A stretch of DNA of 64,000 bases from Streptomyces sp. SDr-06 (GCF_003324565.1 NZ_QOLA01000005.1:310001-374000), one strand, 5' to 3'; shown: positions 9,142 to 20,377, counted from the first letter of the stretch. Numbers and translations are program-made. Notes: generated from the sequence alone by a model not told the origin.

Positions 9142-10454
9142 CAGCGGAGGAACCCTTCGTAATTGCGCTGCTGAAGCTGGCTCTCGATCTGCTTAACGGT
9201 TTCCAGACCCACACCCACGATGATGAGGATGCTCGTCCCGCCGAGCGGGAAGCTCTGGACGCCGCCGAAGATGATCAACGCCATTGTCGGAACGAGCGCG
9301 ATCAGCCCCAGATACAGCGACCCCGGCCAGGTGATCCGGTTGAGTACGTAGCTCAGGTACTCAGCGGTCGGTCGGCCAGCCCGGATGCCCGGGATGAAGC
9401 CACCATACTTCTTCATGTTGTCGGCGACTTCCTCGGGGTTGAACGAGATCGCCACGTAGAAGAAGGCGAAGAACACGATCAGGAGGAAGTAGCTGACGAT
9501 GTAGTAAGGATGGTCGCCCTTGGTCAAGTTGTCCTTGATCCAGGTCGCCCAGCCCGCCTTGGAGTTCGAGAACTGGACGATCAGCGCCGGAATGTAGAGC
9601 AGCGACGAGGCGAAGATGACCGGGATCACACCGGCCTGGTTGACCTTCAGCGGGATGTAGGTCGAGGTGCCGCCGTACGAACGGCGGCCGATCATGCGCT
9701 TCGCGTACTGCACCGGGATGCGCCGCTGGGCCTGCTCGACGAAGACCACGAGCCCAACCATGACGAGACCGACCAGGACCACGGTGCCGAACTCGATCCA
9801 GCCACCGGCGAGGTGGCCCTGCTTCTTGATGGCCCACAGGGAGCCCGGGAAGCTGGAGGCGATCGAGATGAACATCAGGATGGACATGCCGTTGCCGATG
9901 CCGCGGTCGGTGATGATCTCACCGAGCCACATGACACAGGCGGTACCGGCGGTCATCGTGATGACCATGGTGATGGTAGTGAAGATCGAGCGGTTCGGGA
10001 TGATCTCGGTGGCGACCTGGCAGCCGTTGAAGAGCGCGCCGTTGCGGGCGGTGGCGACGAGGCCGGTGCCCTGCAGGATGGCCAGCGCGACGGTCAGGTA
10101 ACGCGTGTACTGCGTGATCTTCGCCGTACCCGCCTGCCCCTCCTTCTTGAGGGCTTCCAGGCGTGGGATCACCACGGTCAGCAGCTGCAGGATGATGCTC
10201 GCCGTGATGTACGGCATGATGCCGAGCGCGAAGATCGTGATCTGCAGCAGCGCACCGCCGCTGAACATGTTCACCAAGCTGAACAGACCGCTGTTCTGCT
10301 GAGCCTGGTCCACACAGATCTGGACGTTCTTGTAGCTCACCCCAGGCATCGGCACATGCGTACCGAGCCGGTAGATCACGATGATGCCGAGTGTGAAGAG
10401 CAGCTTCTTGCGCAGGTCAGGCGTCTTGAACGCCTGGGCGAACGCGGTGAGCAC
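9141..10454 (-). CDS. secY: preprotein translocase subunit SecY
   Basis: A 437-residue integral membrane protein with ten predicted helices, forming the Sec channel with SecE (at 58581) and SecG. It starts at a GTG with a strong AGGAGG five bases upstream, and begins [22 protein letters not shown]. The plug-region sequence [27 protein letters not shown] is at about residues 65-91. It is separated from rplO by 235 bases that include a strong hairpin, so secY-adk probably has its own promoter. Confidence 0.98.
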   Translation of the reverse strand: MLTAFAQAFKTPDLRKKLLFTLGIIVIYRLGTHVPMPGVSYKNVQICVDQAQQNSGLFSLVNMFSGGALLQITIFALGIMPYITASIILQLLTVVIPRLEALKKEGQAGTAKITQYTRYLTVALAILQGTGLVATARNGALFNGCQVATEIIPNRSIFTTITMVITMTAGTACVMWLGEIITDRGIGNGMSILMFISIASSFPGSLWAIKKQGHLAGGWIEFGTVVLVGLVMVGLVVFVEQAQRRIPVQYAKRMIGRRSYGGTSTYIPLKVNQAGVIPVIFASSLLYIPALIVQFSNSKAGWATWIKDNLTKGDHPYYIVSYFLLIVFFAFFYVAISFNPEEVADNMKKYGGFIPGIRAGRPTAEYLSYVLNRITWPGSLYLGLIALVPTMALIIFGGVQSFPLGGTSILIIVGVGLETVKQIESQLQQRNYEGFLR

Positions 10455-10630
10455 GGTGCCTCCTGCGACCCCCGCGCAAGTGCGTCAGGGTGACGGTCTT
10501 GAGGTTCGACGAATAAGGACGGAAGTCTTGATCTGCCAAAAAACCGTGCCGGAGCCGTCCAGGCACACAGCACGGAACTTAGACAGTGCACGCCACCTTA
10601 CCGGCGACCGTGCCCCCCTAGGAACGACCA

Positions 10631-10664
10631 ACCGGGGATGCCCCATTTGAGAGGCATCCCCGGT
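10631..10664 (-). terminator. terminator after rplO
   Basis: A perfect 12-bp inverted repeat, ACCGGGGATGCC / GGCATCCCCGGT, with a 10-base loop, starting 26 bases downstream of rplO. It probably separates the S10-spc ribosomal transcript from secY-adk-map. Confidence 0.75.
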
Positions 10665-10689
10665 CGGATGTTCAAGCCATCAAGCTGTC

Positions 10690-11145
10690 TCAGACGAGCT
10701 CGGTGACGGTGCCGCCGGCGGCGGCAATCTTCTCCTTGGCGGAGCCGGAGACGGCGTCAACCGTCACCTGCAGCGCCACGGAGATCTCGCCCTGGCCCAG
10801 GACCTTGACGAGGCTGTTCTTGCGCACCGCGCCCTTGGCGACCAGGTCGGCCACCGTGACCTCTCCACCCTCGGGGTAGAGAGCGCCGAGCTTGTCCAGG
10901 TTGACCACCTGGTACTCGGTGCGGAACGGGTTCTTGAAGCCCTTGAGCTTCGGGAGACGCATGTGAAGGGGCATCTGGCCACCCTCGAAGCGCTCCGGCA
11001 CCTGGTAACGAGCCTTGGTGCCCTTGGTACCACGACCTGCGGTCTTACCCTTGGACGCCTCACCACGACCCACACGGGTCTTGGCGGTCTTGGCACCCGG
11101 GGCGGGCCGGAGGTTGTGGACCTTCAGCGGGTTCTGCTCCGCCAT
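10690..11145 (-). CDS. rplO: 50S ribosomal protein L15
   Basis: A 151-residue L15. It starts [19 protein letters not shown], with the Gly/Lys/Arg-rich extension [18 protein letters not shown] that threads into 23S rRNA. The start at 11145 is set by an AGGAGGT seven bases upstream. A one-base gap to rpmD suggests coupling. It is the last ribosomal gene before the terminator at 10631. Confidence 0.98.
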   Translation of the reverse strand: MAEQNPLKVHNLRPAPGAKTAKTRVGRGEASKGKTAGRGTKGTKARYQVPERFEGGQMPLHMRLPKLKGFKNPFRTEYQVVNLDKLGALYPEGGEVTVADLVAKGAVRKNSLVKVLGQGEISVALQVTVDAVSGSAKEKIAAAGGTVTELV

Positions 11146-11146
11146 G

Positions 11147-11329
11147 TCAGTCGACCTCCTCAACCGTCACGAGGTGGCGGACGGTGTGCACCATGCCGCG
11201 GAACTCGGGACGGTCCTCCTTGACAACCACGTCGTTCAGGCGCTTGAGCCCGAGCGAACGCAGGGTGTCGCGGTGGTTCTGCTTGCTGCCGATGTACGAC
11301 TTCGTCTGCGTGATCTTGAGACGGGCCAT
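11147..11329 (-). CDS. rpmD: 50S ribosomal protein L30
   Basis: A 60-residue L30: [19 protein letters not shown], then a conserved [14 protein letters not shown] block and the ending [11 protein letters not shown]. Its start codon overlaps the rpsE stop (TAATG), and its stop lies one base before rplO. This is the normal spc-operon order rpsE-rpmD-rplO. Confidence 0.97.
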   Translation of the reverse strand: MARLKITQTKSYIGSKQNHRDTLRSLGLKRLNDVVVKEDRPEFRGMVHTVRHLVTVEEVD

Positions 11330-11931
11330 TACGCACCCGCTCCCGCACGCGCACGAAGCAGAGCCGCGGGGGCGACGTCCTCGAGGGGCAGACCACGGCG
11401 CGCCGCGATCTCCTCGGGACGCTGCAGGCCACGGAGGGCCTCCACGGTCGCGTGCACGATGTTGATCGCGTTGTCGGAGCCGAGCGACTTCGACAGGATG
11501 TCGTGAACGCCGGCGCACTCGAGCACCGCGCGCACCGGGCCACCGGCGATAACACCGGTACCGGGGGAAGCAGGCTTCAGCAGGACAACGCCGGCCGCCT
11601 TCTCGCCCTGGATCGGGTGCGGGATGGTGCCCTGGATGCGCGGGACCTTGAAGAAGTGCTTCTTGGCCTCTTCGACACCCTTGGCGATGGCCGCGGGAAC
11701 TTCCTTGGCCTTGCCGTAACCGACACCTACGGTGCCGTCACCGTCGCCCACCACGACCAGCGCGGTGAAGCTGAAGCGGCGACCACCCTTGACAACCTTG
11801 GCAACGCGGTTGATCGCGACAACGCGCTCAACGTAAGCGGTCTTCTCGGCGGCAGCGCCACCGTCGCGACCCTTCCGGTCCCGCCGCTCGCCGCCACCGG
11901 CACCGCTTCCGCGGCGCTGGGGTCCAGCCAT
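11329..11931 (-). CDS. rpsE: 30S ribosomal protein S5
   Basis: A 200-residue S5. A Gly/Arg-rich N-terminal extension (about 1-28) precedes the RNA-binding domain. [18 protein letters not shown] is the loop where spectinomycin-resistance and ram mutations fall, and no obvious change is seen. The C-terminal domain contains [20 protein letters not shown]5 lies at the mRNA entry channel. Translation is coupled to rpmD by overlap. Confidence 0.98.
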   Translation of the reverse strand: MAGPQRRGSGAGGGERRDRKGRDGGAAAEKTAYVERVVAINRVAKVVKGGRRFSFTALVVVGDGDGTVGVGYGKAKEVPAAIAKGVEEAKKHFFKVPRIQGTIPHPIQGEKAAGVVLLKPASPGTGVIAGGPVRAVLECAGVHDILSKSLGSDNAINIVHATVEALRGLQRPEEIAARRGLPLEDVAPAALLRARAGAGA

Positions 11932-11977
11932 TGGATTTACCTCTCTCTGTTACGTCCGTTAGTCCCGGAACCGGGGC

Positions 11978-12361
11978 TTAGAACTTCAGCCCGGCTTCGC
12001 GGGCGGCGTCAGCCAGAGCGGCAATGCGCCCGGCGTACCTGTTGCCACCACGGTCGAACACGACGGCCTCGACGCCGGCGGCCTTGGCGCGCTCAGCGAC
12101 CAGGGCACCGACCTGCTTGGCCTGCGCGGACTTGTCGCCCTCGCCACCGCGGATCGAAGCGTCCAGGTTCGACGCCGACGCCAGGGTGTGACCCTTGAGG
12201 TCGTCGATGACCTGAGCGGTGATACCGCGGTTGGAACGCGTCACGACGAGGCGCGGACGCTCCGCCGTACCCGACACGTGCTTGCGGATGCGGACGTGGC
12301 GACGTGCCTTGGCGGCACGCTTGTAAGCGTCGCCCTTGGCGATCTTCACACCGTATGCCAT
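11978..12361 (-). CDS. rplR: 50S ribosomal protein L18
   Basis: A 127-residue L18. The basic N-terminus is followed by [15 protein letters not shown], and the C-terminus ends [23 protein letters not shown] sequence, both diagnostic. L18 carries 5S rRNA to the 50S subunit with L5. Only three bases separate it from rplF. Confidence 0.98.
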   Translation of the reverse strand: MAYGVKIAKGDAYKRAAKARRHVRIRKHVSGTAERPRLVVTRSNRGITAQVIDDLKGHTLASASNLDASIRGGEGDKSAQAKQVGALVAERAKAAGVEAVVFDRGGNRYAGRIAALADAAREAGLKF

Positions 12362-12364
12362 GGC

Positions 12365-12904
12365 TTACTTACCAGCCTTTCCGACCTTGCGGCGGATGAC
12401 CTCGCCGGCGTACTTGACACCCTTGGCCTTGTACGGGTCGGGCTTCCGCAGCTTGCGGATGTTGGCGGCGACCTCGCCGACCTTCTGCTTGTCGATGCCC
12501 TCGACCGAGAACTTCGTGGGCGACTCGACCTTGAAGGTGATGCCTTCGGGGGCCTCTACGGTGATCGGGTGGCTGTAGCCCAGCGCGAACTCCAGGTTGG
12601 AGCCCTTCGCCTGGACGCGGTAACCGACACCGCTGATCTCGAGCGCCTTGGTGTATCCCTGGGTCACACCGGTGATCATGTTGGCCACCAGCGTGCGGGA
12701 CAGGCCGTGCAGGGCCTTGTTCTGACGCTCGTCGTTGGGGCGGGTGACGTTCAGAACGCCGTCCTCACCCTTCACGATCTCGATGGGAGCCGCAACGGCG
12801 TGCGTGAGGGAGCCCTTGGGGCCCTTCACGTGAACCGTACGGCCATCGATGGTGACGTCCACACCGGCGGGAACCTGGATGGGGAGCTTGCCGATTCGCG
12901 ACAT
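12365..12904 (-). CDS. rplF: 50S ribosomal protein L6
   Basis: A 179-residue L6 beginning [19 protein letters not shown]. It has the duplicated fold and the C-terminal signature [16 protein letters not shown] near the sarcin-ricin loop. It follows rpsH by 21 bases in the spc operon. Confidence 0.98.
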   Translation of the reverse strand: MSRIGKLPIQVPAGVDVTIDGRTVHVKGPKGSLTHAVAAPIEIVKGEDGVLNVTRPNDERQNKALHGLSRTLVANMITGVTQGYTKALEISGVGYRVQAKGSNLEFALGYSHPITVEAPEGITFKVESPTKFSVEGIDKQKVGEVAANIRKLRKPDPYKAKGVKYAGEVIRRKVGKAGK

Positions 12905-12925
12905 TAGCTTTTCCTCCGTTCCCGA

Positions 12926-13324
12926 CTACCAGACGTAGGCGAGGACTTCCCCACCTACGCCCTTCTTGCCTGCCTGCTGACCGGTGAGCAGACCGTGCGA
13001 CGTGGAGATGATCGCCACGCCCAGGCCGCCGAGCACCTTCGGCAGGTTGGTGGACTTCGCGTACACACGCAGACCGGGCTTCGAGATCCGCTTGATGCCC
13101 GCGATGGAGCGCTCACGGTTCGGCCCGAACTTCAGCTCGAGGACGAGGTTCTTGCCGACCTCGGCGTCCTCGACCTTCCAGCCGGTGATGAAGCCCTCCT
13201 GCTGGAGGATCTCCGCGATGTGCGACTTGATCTTGCTGTGCGGCATCACGACGGTGTCGTGGTACGCCGAGTTTGCGTTGCGCAGACGAGTGAGCATGTC
13301 TGCGATCGGGTCAGTCATGGTCAT
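12926..13324 (-). CDS. rpsH: 30S ribosomal protein S8
   Basis: A 132-residue S8 starting [18 protein letters not shown]. The C-terminal motif [12 protein letters not shown] is followed by [10 protein letters not shown]. The first of two in-frame ATGs is used. S8 binds central 16S rRNA and is the autoregulator of the spc operon in E. coli. A 223-base gap to rpsZ lies upstream, longer than other gaps in the operon; I see no gene in it. Confidence 0.97.
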   Translation of the reverse strand: MTMTDPIADMLTRLRNANSAYHDTVVMPHSKIKSHIAEILQQEGFITGWKVEDAEVGKNLVLELKFGPNRERSIAGIKRISKPGLRVYAKSTNLPKVLGGLGVAIISTSHGLLTGQQAGKKGVGGEVLAYVW

Positions 13325-13547
13325 GAATCGGCCTTCGGCCTCTCTCGCCGCGGTTTCCTGTATGCGCCATCCCTCTCCCCACTCAGTGGCGGGACGGGTG
13401 CGGTGCGGGGACCTACGGCGTAGTAAGTCGTTATGGGCGGCGGACGCCCAACCCCACAAGCCTACGGCATGTGAGGGAGGGCATCCGCCGACCAGATACT
13501 TACCGAGAGCGTCCGGAAATTCCCAAGTCCCTGAGGACAGAGGGGAA

Positions 13548-13733
13548 TTACCAGGAGCTCTTGGTCACGCCCGGCAGCTCGCCACGGTGAGCCATCTCAC
13601 GGAGGCACACGCGGCACAGGCCGAACTTGCGGTACACGGAGTGGGGGCGACCGCAACGCTGGCAGCGGGTGTACGCACGCACACCGAACTTGGGCTTGCG
13701 GGCAGCCTTCGCGATGAGAGCCTTCTTCGCCAT
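13548..13733 (-). CDS. rpsZ: 30S ribosomal protein S14, zinc type
   Basis: A 61-residue S14 of the short zinc-binding class. Two CxxC pairs (CQRC and CRVC) hold one Zn(II) ion, as in the zinc form that streptomycetes use when zinc is sufficient. The C-terminus [11 protein letters not shown] is typical. It lies five bases after rplE. Confidence 0.97.
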   Translation of the reverse strand: MAKKALIAKAARKPKFGVRAYTRCQRCGRPHSVYRKFGLCRVCLREMAHRGELPGVTKSSW

Positions 13734-13738
13734 CTCGC

Positions 13739-14296
13739 TTACGCCTCCTTGAAGGGGAAGCCGAGGTGACGAAGGAGCGCGCGGCCCTCGTCGTCGTTGG
13801 TCGCCGTGGTGACCACGGTGATGTCCATACCCCGGGTACGGTCGATCTTGTCCTGGTCGATCTCGTGGAACATGACCTGCTCGGTGAGACCGAAGGTGTA
13901 GTTGCCACGGCCGTCGAACTGCTTCGGCGACAGACCACGGAAGTCACGGATACGCGGCAGCGCGAGCGACAGCGTACGGTCCAGGAACTCCCACATGCGG
14001 TCACCACGGAGGGTGACGTGGCAGCCGATCGGCTGACCCTCACGCAGCTTGAACTGCGCGATGGACTTGCGGGCCTTGGTGACGGCCGGCTTCTGGCCGG
14101 TGATCGTGGTGAGGTCGCGAACCGCGCCATCCATCAACTTGGAGTCGCGGGCGGCGTCGCCCACACCCATGTTGACCACGATCTTCACGAGGCCGGGAAC
14201 CTGCATGACGTTCTCGTACGAGAACTCCTCACGCAGCTTGCCCGCGATCTCCTCGCGGTACTTCGTCTTGAGACGCGGAGTGGTGGTGGTAGCCAT
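13739..14296 (-). CDS. rplE: 50S ribosomal protein L5
   Basis: A 185-residue L5. The motif [16 protein letters not shown] and the loop [16 protein letters not shown] are diagnostic. The C-terminus has [21 protein letters not shown]. It binds 5S rRNA and touches the P-site tRNA. The start codon overlaps the rplX stop, so the two are translationally coupled. Confidence 0.98.
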   Translation of the reverse strand: MATTTTPRLKTKYREEIAGKLREEFSYENVMQVPGLVKIVVNMGVGDAARDSKLMDGAVRDLTTITGQKPAVTKARKSIAQFKLREGQPIGCHVTLRGDRMWEFLDRTLSLALPRIRDFRGLSPKQFDGRGNYTFGLTEQVMFHEIDQDKIDRTRGMDITVVTTATNDDEGRALLRHLGFPFKEA

Positions 14297-14619
14297 CAGA
14301 TGTCCTCACCCGTCCGCTTGGCAACGCGGATCTTGTTGCCCTCGTCGTCGAAGCGGAAACCGACGCGGGTAACGACCTTGTTGCCGTCCTTCTCCACGAC
14401 GAGCTGAACGTTGCTCACGTGGATCGGGGCCTCGGTCGTCACAATGCCACCGGTCTGCGAACCGCGAGCGGTCTGGCCGGCCTTGGTGTGCTTCTTGACC
14501 CGGTTGACACCCTCGACCAGGACGCGGTCCTCGCGGGGGAAGGCCGCGATGACCTTGCCCTGCTTGCCCTTGTCCTTACCGGTGATGACCTGAACCAGGT
14601 CGCCCTTCTTGATCTTCAT
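14296..14619 (-). CDS. rplX: 50S ribosomal protein L24
   Basis: A 107-residue L24 with an N-terminal KOW motif ([21 protein letters not shown]). L24 starts 50S assembly by binding the 5' end of 23S rRNA. It is tightly packed: two bases after rplN and overlapping rplE. Confidence 0.98.
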   Translation of the reverse strand: MKIKKGDLVQVITGKDKGKQGKVIAAFPREDRVLVEGVNRVKKHTKAGQTARGSQTGGIVTTEAPIHVSNVQLVVEKDGNKVVTRVGFRFDDEGNKIRVAKRTGEDI

Positions 14620-14621
14620 GC

Positions 14622-14990
14622 TTACAGCACCTCCGGCGCGAGCGAGATGATCTTCATGAACTTCTTCTCGCGCAGCTCCCGGCCCACCGGGCCGAAGATG
14701 CGGGTGCCGCGGGGGTCGCCATCGTTCTTGAGGATGACGGCCGCGTTCTCGTCGAAGCGGATGTACGAGCCGTCCTGACGACGACGCTCCTTGACGGTGC
14801 GCACGACGACAGCCTTGACGACGTCGCCCTTCTTCACGTTGCCACCGGGGATCGCGTCCTTGACGGTGGCGACGATGACGTCACCGATACCCGCGTAGCG
14901 GCGACCGGAGCCACCGAGCACACGGATGCAAAGGATTTCCTTCGCACCAGTGTTGTCGGCGACGCGCAGTCGCGACTCCTGCTGGATCAC
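14622..14990 (-). CDS. rplN: 50S ribosomal protein L14
   Basis: A 122-residue L14, the usual length. [18 protein letters not shown] and the C-terminal block [17 protein letters not shown] are diagnostic. L14 forms intersubunit bridges B5 and B8. It is 113 bases downstream of rpsQ, the point where the S10 and spc operons meet. Confidence 0.98.
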   Translation of the reverse strand: MIQQESRLRVADNTGAKEILCIRVLGGSGRRYAGIGDVIVATVKDAIPGGNVKKGDVVKAVVVRTVKERRRQDGSYIRFDENAAVILKNDGDPRGTRIFGPVGRELREKKFMKIISLAPEVL

Positions 14991-15103
14991 GTCTATCTCC
15001 TGATCGTCTGCCGGTTCCCGGCGGGGACCACGGTCCTCTTACGAGGTGCGGCCCCCACCGAGCCTGGCGGAACCACTCTGAGGGAAACCCCCCAGAGAAT
15101 TAC

Positions 15104-15388
15104 TTACTTGGCCTTCTCGAGGATCTCGACGATGCGCCAGCGCTTGCTCGCCGACAGCGGACGCGTCTCCATGATGAGGACGCGGTCGCCGACACCGGCA
15201 GCGTTCTGCTCGTCGTGCGCCTTGAGCTTGTTCGTACGGCGGATGACCTTGCCGTACAGCGCGTGCTTCACACGGTCCTCGACAGCGACGACGACGGTCT
15301 TGTCCATCTTGTCGCTGACGACCAGACCCTCACGGGTCTTGCGGAATCCGCGCTGCTCAGTCGTCTCAGTCACATTCTTCTCGCTCAT
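15104..15388 (-). CDS. rpsQ: 30S ribosomal protein S17
   Basis: A 94-residue S17. [19 protein letters not shown] is followed by [15 protein letters not shown] and the [19 protein letters not shown] segment. It binds the 5' domain of 16S rRNA. The start overlaps the rpmC stop by one base. It ends the S10 operon order before a 113-base gap to rplN. Confidence 0.98.
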   Translation of the reverse strand: MSEKNVTETTEQRGFRKTREGLVVSDKMDKTVVVAVEDRVKHALYGKVIRRTNKLKAHDEQNAAGVGDRVLIMETRPLSASKRWRIVEILEKAK

Positions 15389-15612
15389 CAGACGCTCTCC
15401 ACCGTCTCGATGCCCAGCTCGCGCTCGCGCATCAGGGTGTAGATCCGGGCGATGTCCTTACGGACGGACTTGAGCCGACCGTGGTTCTCGAGCTGGCCCG
15501 TCGCCGCCTGGAAGCGGAGGTTGAACAGCTCTTCCTTGGCTTCGCGGAGCTTGCCGAGAAGCTCCTCGTCACCCAGCTCGCGCAGTTCGGACGCCTTGGT
15601 TCCGGCCGACAT
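15388..15612 (-). CDS. rpmC: 50S ribosomal protein L29
   Basis: A 74-residue L29 at the tunnel exit, where trigger factor and SRP dock. The helical core contains [19 protein letters not shown] sequence ([19 protein letters not shown]) and a VRKDIARI motif. GTG-ATG occur in tandem at the start; I use the ATG at 15612, which overlaps the rplP stop. Confidence 0.96.
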   Translation of the reverse strand: MSAGTKASELRELGDEELLGKLREAKEELFNLRFQAATGQLENHGRLKSVRKDIARIYTLMRERELGIETVESV

Positions 15613-16031
15613 CACGCCTCACCTGCCTCGCGCCGGACGATGCGGCACTTCATCGGGAGCTTGTGAGCAGCTCGGGTGAGCGCCTCACGAGCAATCTTCT
15701 CGTTCGGGTAGGACAGCTCGAACATCACCCGGCCCGGGTGAACGTTCGCGACCCACCACTCCGGAGAACCCTTACCGGAACCCATGCGGGTCTCGGCAGG
15801 CTTCTTCGTCAGCGGGCGGTCCGGGTAGATGTTGATCCAGACCTTGCCGCCACGCTTGATGTGGCGGGTCATCGCGATACGAGCCGCCTCGATCTGGCGG
15901 TTGGTCACGTACGCCGGCGTGAGGGCCTGAATGCCGTACTCGCCGAACGCAACCGTCGTACCACCCTTGGCCATACCGCGGCGCTTGGGGTGGTGCTGCT
16001 TGCGGTGCTTGACCCTACGGGGGATCAGCAT
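15612..16031 (-). CDS. rplP: 50S ribosomal protein L16
   Basis: A 139-residue L16 starting [19 protein letters not shown]. The region [17 protein letters not shown] and the motif [16 protein letters not shown] are diagnostic. L16 shapes the tRNA A-site corridor. It lies five bases after rpsC and overlaps rpmC. Confidence 0.98.
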   Translation of the reverse strand: MLIPRRVKHRKQHHPKRRGMAKGGTTVAFGEYGIQALTPAYVTNRQIEAARIAMTRHIKRGGKVWINIYPDRPLTKKPAETRMGSGKGSPEWWVANVHPGRVMFELSYPNEKIAREALTRAAHKLPMKCRIVRREAGEA

Positions 16032-16036
16032 TTCGG

Positions 16037-16879
16037 TCAGGCCTCCGTTCCGGTGCTCTCAGCCGGAGCGGCGGCGGCGGGAGCCTCGGCCTTGGGGGCC
16101 TCGGCAGCCGGCGCAGCCTGCTGCGGCTTGCGGCCGCGACCGCCACGCTCGCCGCCACGGCCACCGCGGCCACCGGCCGGACGGTCGTTGGCGCCACCAC
16201 GGGCCGGGCGGTTACCCGCACGGGCCGCTGCGTTCTCGGCGCGAACCTCGGCGATGTTCTTGACGTCGCCCTTGTAGATCCAGACCTTCACGCCGATGCG
16301 GCCGAAGGTCGTCTTGGCCTCGAAGAAGCCGTAGTCGATGTTCGCGCGCAGGGTGTGCAGCGGCACACGGCCTTCGCGGTAGAACTCCGAGCGGGACATC
16401 TCGGCGCCGCCGAGACGGCCACCGCACTGGATCTTGATGCCCTTGGCGCCGGCCTTCATGGTGCCCTGCATGCTCTTGCGCATGGCACGACGGAAGGAGA
16501 CGCGGGAGGAGAGCTGCTCGGCAACGGCCTGGGCAACCAGCTGAGCGTCCATCTCGGGGTTCTTGACCTCGAGGATGTTCAGCTGGACCTGCTTGCCCGT
16601 GAGCTTCTCGAGGTCACCGCGGATGCGGTCGGCCTCGGCGCCACGGCGGCCGATGACGATGCCGGGACGCGCGGTGTGGATGTCCACCCGCACGCGGTCA
16701 CGGGTGCGCTCGATCTCAACCTTCGAGATGCCGGCGCGCTCCATGCCGGACGTCATCATCCGACGGATGGCGACGTCTTCCTTGACGTAGTCCTTGTACA
16801 GCTTGTCGGCGTACCAGCGGGACTTGAAGTCCGTGGTGATACCGAGCCGGAACCCATGCGGGTTAACCTTCTGGCCCAT
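16037..16879 (-). CDS. rpsC: 30S ribosomal protein S3
   Basis: A 280-residue S3. The N-terminal KH domain contains [18 protein letters not shown], with the GxxG-like loop. The C-terminal domain has [20 protein letters not shown] 65-residue Arg/Gly then Ala/Pro/Glu-rich tail follows the core, longer than in E. coli and usual in streptomycetes. S3 forms the mRNA entry helicase with S4 and S5. The start overlaps the rplV stop. Confidence 0.98.
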   Translation of the reverse strand: MGQKVNPHGFRLGITTDFKSRWYADKLYKDYVKEDVAIRRMMTSGMERAGISKVEIERTRDRVRVDIHTARPGIVIGRRGAEADRIRGDLEKLTGKQVQLNILEVKNPEMDAQLVAQAVAEQLSSRVSFRRAMRKSMQGTMKAGAKGIKIQCGGRLGGAEMSRSEFYREGRVPLHTLRANIDYGFFEAKTTFGRIGVKVWIYKGDVKNIAEVRAENAAARAGNRPARGGANDRPAGGRGGRGGERGGRGRKPQQAAPAAEAPKAEAPAAAAPAESTGTEA

Positions 16880-17226
16880 TACCGGGTTCCTTCCTTGCTG
16901 CTGACGACCACGGTGATGTGGCTGGTCCGCTTACGGATCCGGTAGGCACGGCCCTGAGCACGCGGACGGAACCGCTTCAGGGTCGGACCCTCGTCCACAA
17001 ACGCCTCGCTGATGAACAGCGAAGAGGCGTCCGTGTGGTCGTAGTTGTGCGCGGCGTTGGCAATGGCGCTGTCCAGCACCTTGCCGACCGGCACGCTCGC
17101 GGCCTGCGGGGCGAAACGCAGGACCGCCTGAGCCTCCGTGGCATCCATGCCACGGATAAGGTCCACCACTCGGCGGGCCTTCATGGGCGTAACGCGGATG
17201 TACCGCGCCTGGGCCCTGGCTTCCAT
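16879..17226 (-). CDS. rplV: 50S ribosomal protein L22
   Basis: A 115-residue L22 starting [19 protein letters not shown]. The extended beta-hairpin that lines the exit tunnel is intact ([19 protein letters not shown]), with no change of the kind linked to macrolide resistance that I can identify. An upstream in-frame ATG at 17256 is rejected because the extra residues are not conserved. Confidence 0.97.
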   Translation of the reverse strand: MEARAQARYIRVTPMKARRVVDLIRGMDATEAQAVLRFAPQAASVPVGKVLDSAIANAAHNYDHTDASSLFISEAFVDEGPTLKRFRPRAQGRAYRIRKRTSHITVVVSSKEGTR

Positions 17227-17267
17227 GGTTGTCCTTCCAGTGTCTGTCATGGTCATTCCACCCCGCG

Positions 17268-17549
17268 TTAGCGGCGCTTCGACTTCCGGTCGTCCTTGAC
17301 GTGGCCGCGGAAGGTGCGAGTCGGCGAGAACTCACCGAGCTTGTGGCCGACCATCGACTCGGAGACAAACACCGGGACGTGGGTCTTGCCGTTGTGCACC
17401 GCGATCGTGTGGCCGAGCATGGCCGGGATGATCATCGAGCGACGGGACCAGGTCTTGATGACGTTCTTGGTACCAGCTTCGTTCTGAGCGTCCACCTTCT
17501 TGATGAGGTGTCCGTCGACGAAGGGTCCCTTCTTGAGACTGCGCGGCAT
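17268..17549 (-). CDS. rpsS: 30S ribosomal protein S19
   Basis: A 93-residue S19. [19 protein letters not shown] and [16 protein letters not shown] are hallmarks of the family. S19 sits on the 30S head and bridges to the 50S subunit. It follows rplB by 12 bases. Confidence 0.98.
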   Translation of the reverse strand: MPRSLKKGPFVDGHLIKKVDAQNEAGTKNVIKTWSRRSMIIPAMLGHTIAVHNGKTHVPVFVSESMVGHKLGEFSPTRTFRGHVKDDRKSKRR

Positions 17550-17561
17550 CTAAACCCGCTC

Positions 17562-18398
17562 CTAGCGCTTCTTGTTCGTCTTGCGGCGGCGGACGATGTA
17601 CTTGCTCGATGCCTTCTTCGGCGAGCGAGTACGACCCTCCTTCTGACCCCACGGGGAGACCGGGTGGCGACCACCACTGGTCTTGCCCTCACCACCACCG
17701 TGCGGGTGGTCAACCGGGTTCATCGCGACACCGCGGACGGTCGGGCGGACGCCCTTCCAGCGCATGCGGCCGGCCTTGCCCCAGTTGATGTTCGACTGCT
17801 CGGCGTTGCCGACCTCGCCGATGGTGGCGCGGCAGCGGGCGTCGACCAGGCGAATTTCGCCGGACGGCATACGAAGGTGGGCCATCGTGCCCTCCTTCGC
17901 CAGCAGCTGCACCGAAGCACCCGCGGAGCGGGCGAACTTCGCACCGCCGCCGGGACGCAGCTCGATGGCGTGGATGGTCGTACCGACCGGGATGTTGCGC
18001 AGCGCCAGGTTGTTGCCCGGCTTGATGTCGGCCCCGGGGCCGTTCTCAACGCGGTCACCCTGGCTCAGGCCACGGGGCGCGATGATGTAGCGCTTCTCGC
18101 CGTCTGCGTAGTGCAGGAGCGCGATGCGCGCGGTGCGGTTCGGGTCGTACTCGATGTGAGCGACCTTGGCCGGCACGCCGTCCTTGTCGTGACGACGGAA
18201 GTCGATCACGCGGTAGGCGCGCTTGTGGCCACCGCCCTGGTGTCGGACGGTCACACGACCGGTGTTGTTACGGCCGCCCTTGCTGTGCAGGGGGCGGACC
18301 AGCGACTTCTCCGGCGTGGACCGCGTGATCTCGACGAAGTCGGCGACGCTGGAGCCACGACGGCCCGGAGTCGTCGGCTTGTACTTGCGGATACCCAT
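17562..18398 (-). CDS. rplB: 50S ribosomal protein L2
   Basis: A 278-residue L2, full length. It starts [17 protein letters not shown] and contains the conserved loop [18 protein letters not shown] with the histidine near the peptidyl-transferase centre. The C-terminus is Lys/Arg-rich. The gene order rplW-rplB-rpsS is standard. Confidence 0.98.
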   Translation of the reverse strand: MGIRKYKPTTPGRRGSSVADFVEITRSTPEKSLVRPLHSKGGRNNTGRVTVRHQGGGHKRAYRVIDFRRHDKDGVPAKVAHIEYDPNRTARIALLHYADGEKRYIIAPRGLSQGDRVENGPGADIKPGNNLALRNIPVGTTIHAIELRPGGGAKFARSAGASVQLLAKEGTMAHLRMPSGEIRLVDARCRATIGEVGNAEQSNINWGKAGRMRWKGVRPTVRGVAMNPVDHPHGGGEGKTSGGRHPVSPWGQKEGRTRSPKKASSKYIVRRRKTNKKR

Positions 18399-18437
18399 TT
18401 CTCAGTCCTCGTCCGATATTCGGACCAGGGCGCTCCG

Positions 18438-18752
18438 TTAGGAGGCCTGGCCGAAGATGTCGATACGGTCGCCCTCAGCAAGGGTCACGATGGCGCGCTT
18501 GGTGTCGGCACGCTTGCCGAAACCGGTCTTCGTGCGCTTGCGCTTGCCCTGGCGGTTGATCGTGTTGACCCCGGTGACCTTGACCGAGAAGACCGCTTCC
18601 ACGGCCTGCTTGATCTGGGTCTTGTTGGAGCCCGGCTTGACGATGAACGTGTACTTGTTCTCGTCGAGCAGCGCGTAGCTCTTCTCGGACACAACCGGCT
18701 TGACGAGAATGTCGCGCGGGTCCGTGAAGGTCTTGCTGGTGATCTCGGCCAT
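18438..18752 (-). CDS. rplW: 50S ribosomal protein L23
   Basis: A 104-residue L23. [19 protein letters not shown] and [19 protein letters not shown] are diagnostic. It forms part of the docking site for trigger factor at the tunnel exit. The start codon overlaps the rplD stop, indicating coupling. Confidence 0.98.
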   Translation of the reverse strand: MAEITSKTFTDPRDILVKPVVSEKSYALLDENKYTFIVKPGSNKTQIKQAVEAVFSVKVTGVNTINRQGKRKRTKTGFGKRADTKRAIVTLAEGDRIDIFGQAS

Positions 18753-19402
18753 CAGGCTTCGCTCCCCTCGTTGTCATCGGCCTTGGGGCCAGACACGAAG
18801 GACTCGAGAGCGGCCTGGGTGAAGACCACGTCGTCGGAGACGAGCACGTCGTACGTGTTCAGCTGGCCCGGCTCCAGGATGTGGACCTGGGGCAGGTTGC
18901 GGGCGGACAGCCACGCGGCCTCGTCGGCGCGGTCGACGACCAGGAGCAGGTTCTTGCGCTCCGAGATCTTGCCGAACAGCGTCTTGGCGGCCTTGGTGGA
19001 AGCCGTTCCCTCGACCACGCCGGTGACGACGTGGATGCGGGAGTGGCGCGCCCGGTCGGAGAGGGCACCGCGCAGAGCGGCGACCTTCATCTTCTTCGGG
19101 GTGCGCTGCGAGTAGTCACGCGGCACGGGGCCGTGGACGACGCCACCGCCGGCGAACTGCGGCGCACGGGTCGAACCCTGACGCGCGCGGCCGGTGCCCT
19201 TCTGGCGGTAAGGCTTCTTGCCACCACCGCGGACTTCGCCACGGGTCTTGGTCTTGTGCGTGCCCTGGCGGGCAGCGGCCAGCTGAGCGACGACGACCTG
19301 GTGGATCAGCGGAACGCTGGTCTTCGCGTCGAAGATCTCCGCGGGGAGCTCGACGGTCCCGGCCTTGTCGCCTGCCGGCGAAAGGATGTCAATGGTGCTC
19401 AT
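18752..19402 (-). CDS. rplD: 50S ribosomal protein L4
   Basis: A 216-residue L4 starting [20 protein letters not shown]. The tunnel loop is visible as [16 protein letters not shown]. The start at 19402 is chosen because the longer frame to 19504 overlaps rplC. In E. coli L4 represses the S10 operon; whether it does here is unknown. It lies seven bases after rplC. Confidence 0.98.
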   Translation of the reverse strand: MSTIDILSPAGDKAGTVELPAEIFDAKTSVPLIHQVVVAQLAAARQGTHKTKTRGEVRGGGKKPYRQKGTGRARQGSTRAPQFAGGGVVHGPVPRDYSQRTPKKMKVAALRGALSDRARHSRIHVVTGVVEGTASTKAAKTLFGKISERKNLLLVVDRADEAAWLSARNLPQVHILEPGQLNTYDVLVSDDVVFTQAALESFVSGPKADDNEGSEA

Positions 19403-19409
19403 CGTTACC

Positions 19410-20054
19410 TCAGGCCCCCTTGGCCGCGGTACGGACCAGGACGAGGCCGCCGTTCGGACCGGGGACCGCGCCCTTGATGAGCAGCAGACCCTTCTCCGCG
19501 TCAACAGCGTGGACGGTCAGGTTCTGGGTGGTCACGCGCTCGTTGCCCATGCGGCCCGCCATGCGGAGGCCCTTGAACACACGGCCAGGGGTGGCGCAGC
19601 CACCGATGGAACCGGGCGAGCGGTGCTTGCGCTGGGTACCGTGACCGGCGCCCAGGCCCTTGAAGTTGTGACGCTTCATGACACCGGCGAAGCCCTTGCC
19701 CTTGCTCTTGCCCGTGACGTCGACCTTGACGCCGGACTCGAACACCTCGGCAGTGATCTCCTGGCCCAGCGTGTACTCGCTGGCGTCAGGGGTGCGGAGC
19801 TCCACCAGGTGGCGGCGCGGGGTCACGTCGGCCTTGGCGAAGTGACCCTTGAGGGGCTTGTTCACCTTGCGCGGGTCGATCTCGCCGAAGGCGATCTGGA
19901 CCGACTCGTAGCCGTCGACGTCGTTGGTGCGAACCTGCGTCACGACGCACGGCCCGGCCTTGACGACGGTGACCGGGACGACGCGGTTGTTCTCGTCCCA
20001 GACCTGGGTCATGCCGAGCTTCTCGCCCAGGACGCCCTTGATGTTCTTGCTCAT
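19410..20054 (-). CDS. rplC: 50S ribosomal protein L3
   Basis: A 214-residue L3. [17 protein letters not shown] is the N-terminal hallmark, and [19 protein letters not shown] is the loop that reaches the peptidyl-transferase centre. It follows rpsJ by 14 bases. Confidence 0.98.
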   Translation of the reverse strand: MSKNIKGVLGEKLGMTQVWDENNRVVPVTVVKAGPCVVTQVRTNDVDGYESVQIAFGEIDPRKVNKPLKGHFAKADVTPRRHLVELRTPDASEYTLGQEITAEVFESGVKVDVTGKSKGKGFAGVMKRHNFKGLGAGHGTQRKHRSPGSIGGCATPGRVFKGLRMAGRMGNERVTTQNLTVHAVDAEKGLLLIKGAVPGPNGGLVLVRTAAKGA

Positions 20055-20068
20055 CTCGGCCCGTCCCT

Positions 20069-20377
20069 TCAGAGCTTGATCTCGATGTCGACGCCGGCCG
20101 GCAGGTCGAGACGCATCAGCGAGTCAACCGTCTTCGGCGTGGGGTCGAGGATGTCGATGAGGCGCTTGTGCGTGCGCATCTCGAAGTGCTCGCGAGAGTC
20201 CTTGTACTTGTGCGGCGACTTGATGACGCAGTACACGTTCTTCTCAGTGGGCAGCGGCACCGGGCCCGCGACCGACGCACCAGTGCGGGTCACCGTCTCG
20301 ACGATCTTCTTCGCCGAGGAGTCGATGACCTCGTGGTCGTAGGCCTTGAGCCGGATGCGGATCTTCTGTCCCGCCAT
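20069..20377 (-). CDS. rpsJ: 30S ribosomal protein S10 (NusE)
   Basis: A 102-residue S10: [19 protein letters not shown], with [16 protein letters not shown] and the C-terminal [15 protein letters not shown]10 also works as NusE, which joins the antitermination complex with NusB and NusG. It is the first gene of the S10 operon and has a 487-base leader/promoter region upstream. Confidence 0.98.
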   Translation of the reverse strand: MAGQKIRIRLKAYDHEVIDSSAKKIVETVTRTGASVAGPVPLPTEKNVYCVIKSPHKYKDSREHFEMRTHKRLIDILDPTPKTVDSLMRLDLPAGVDIEIKL

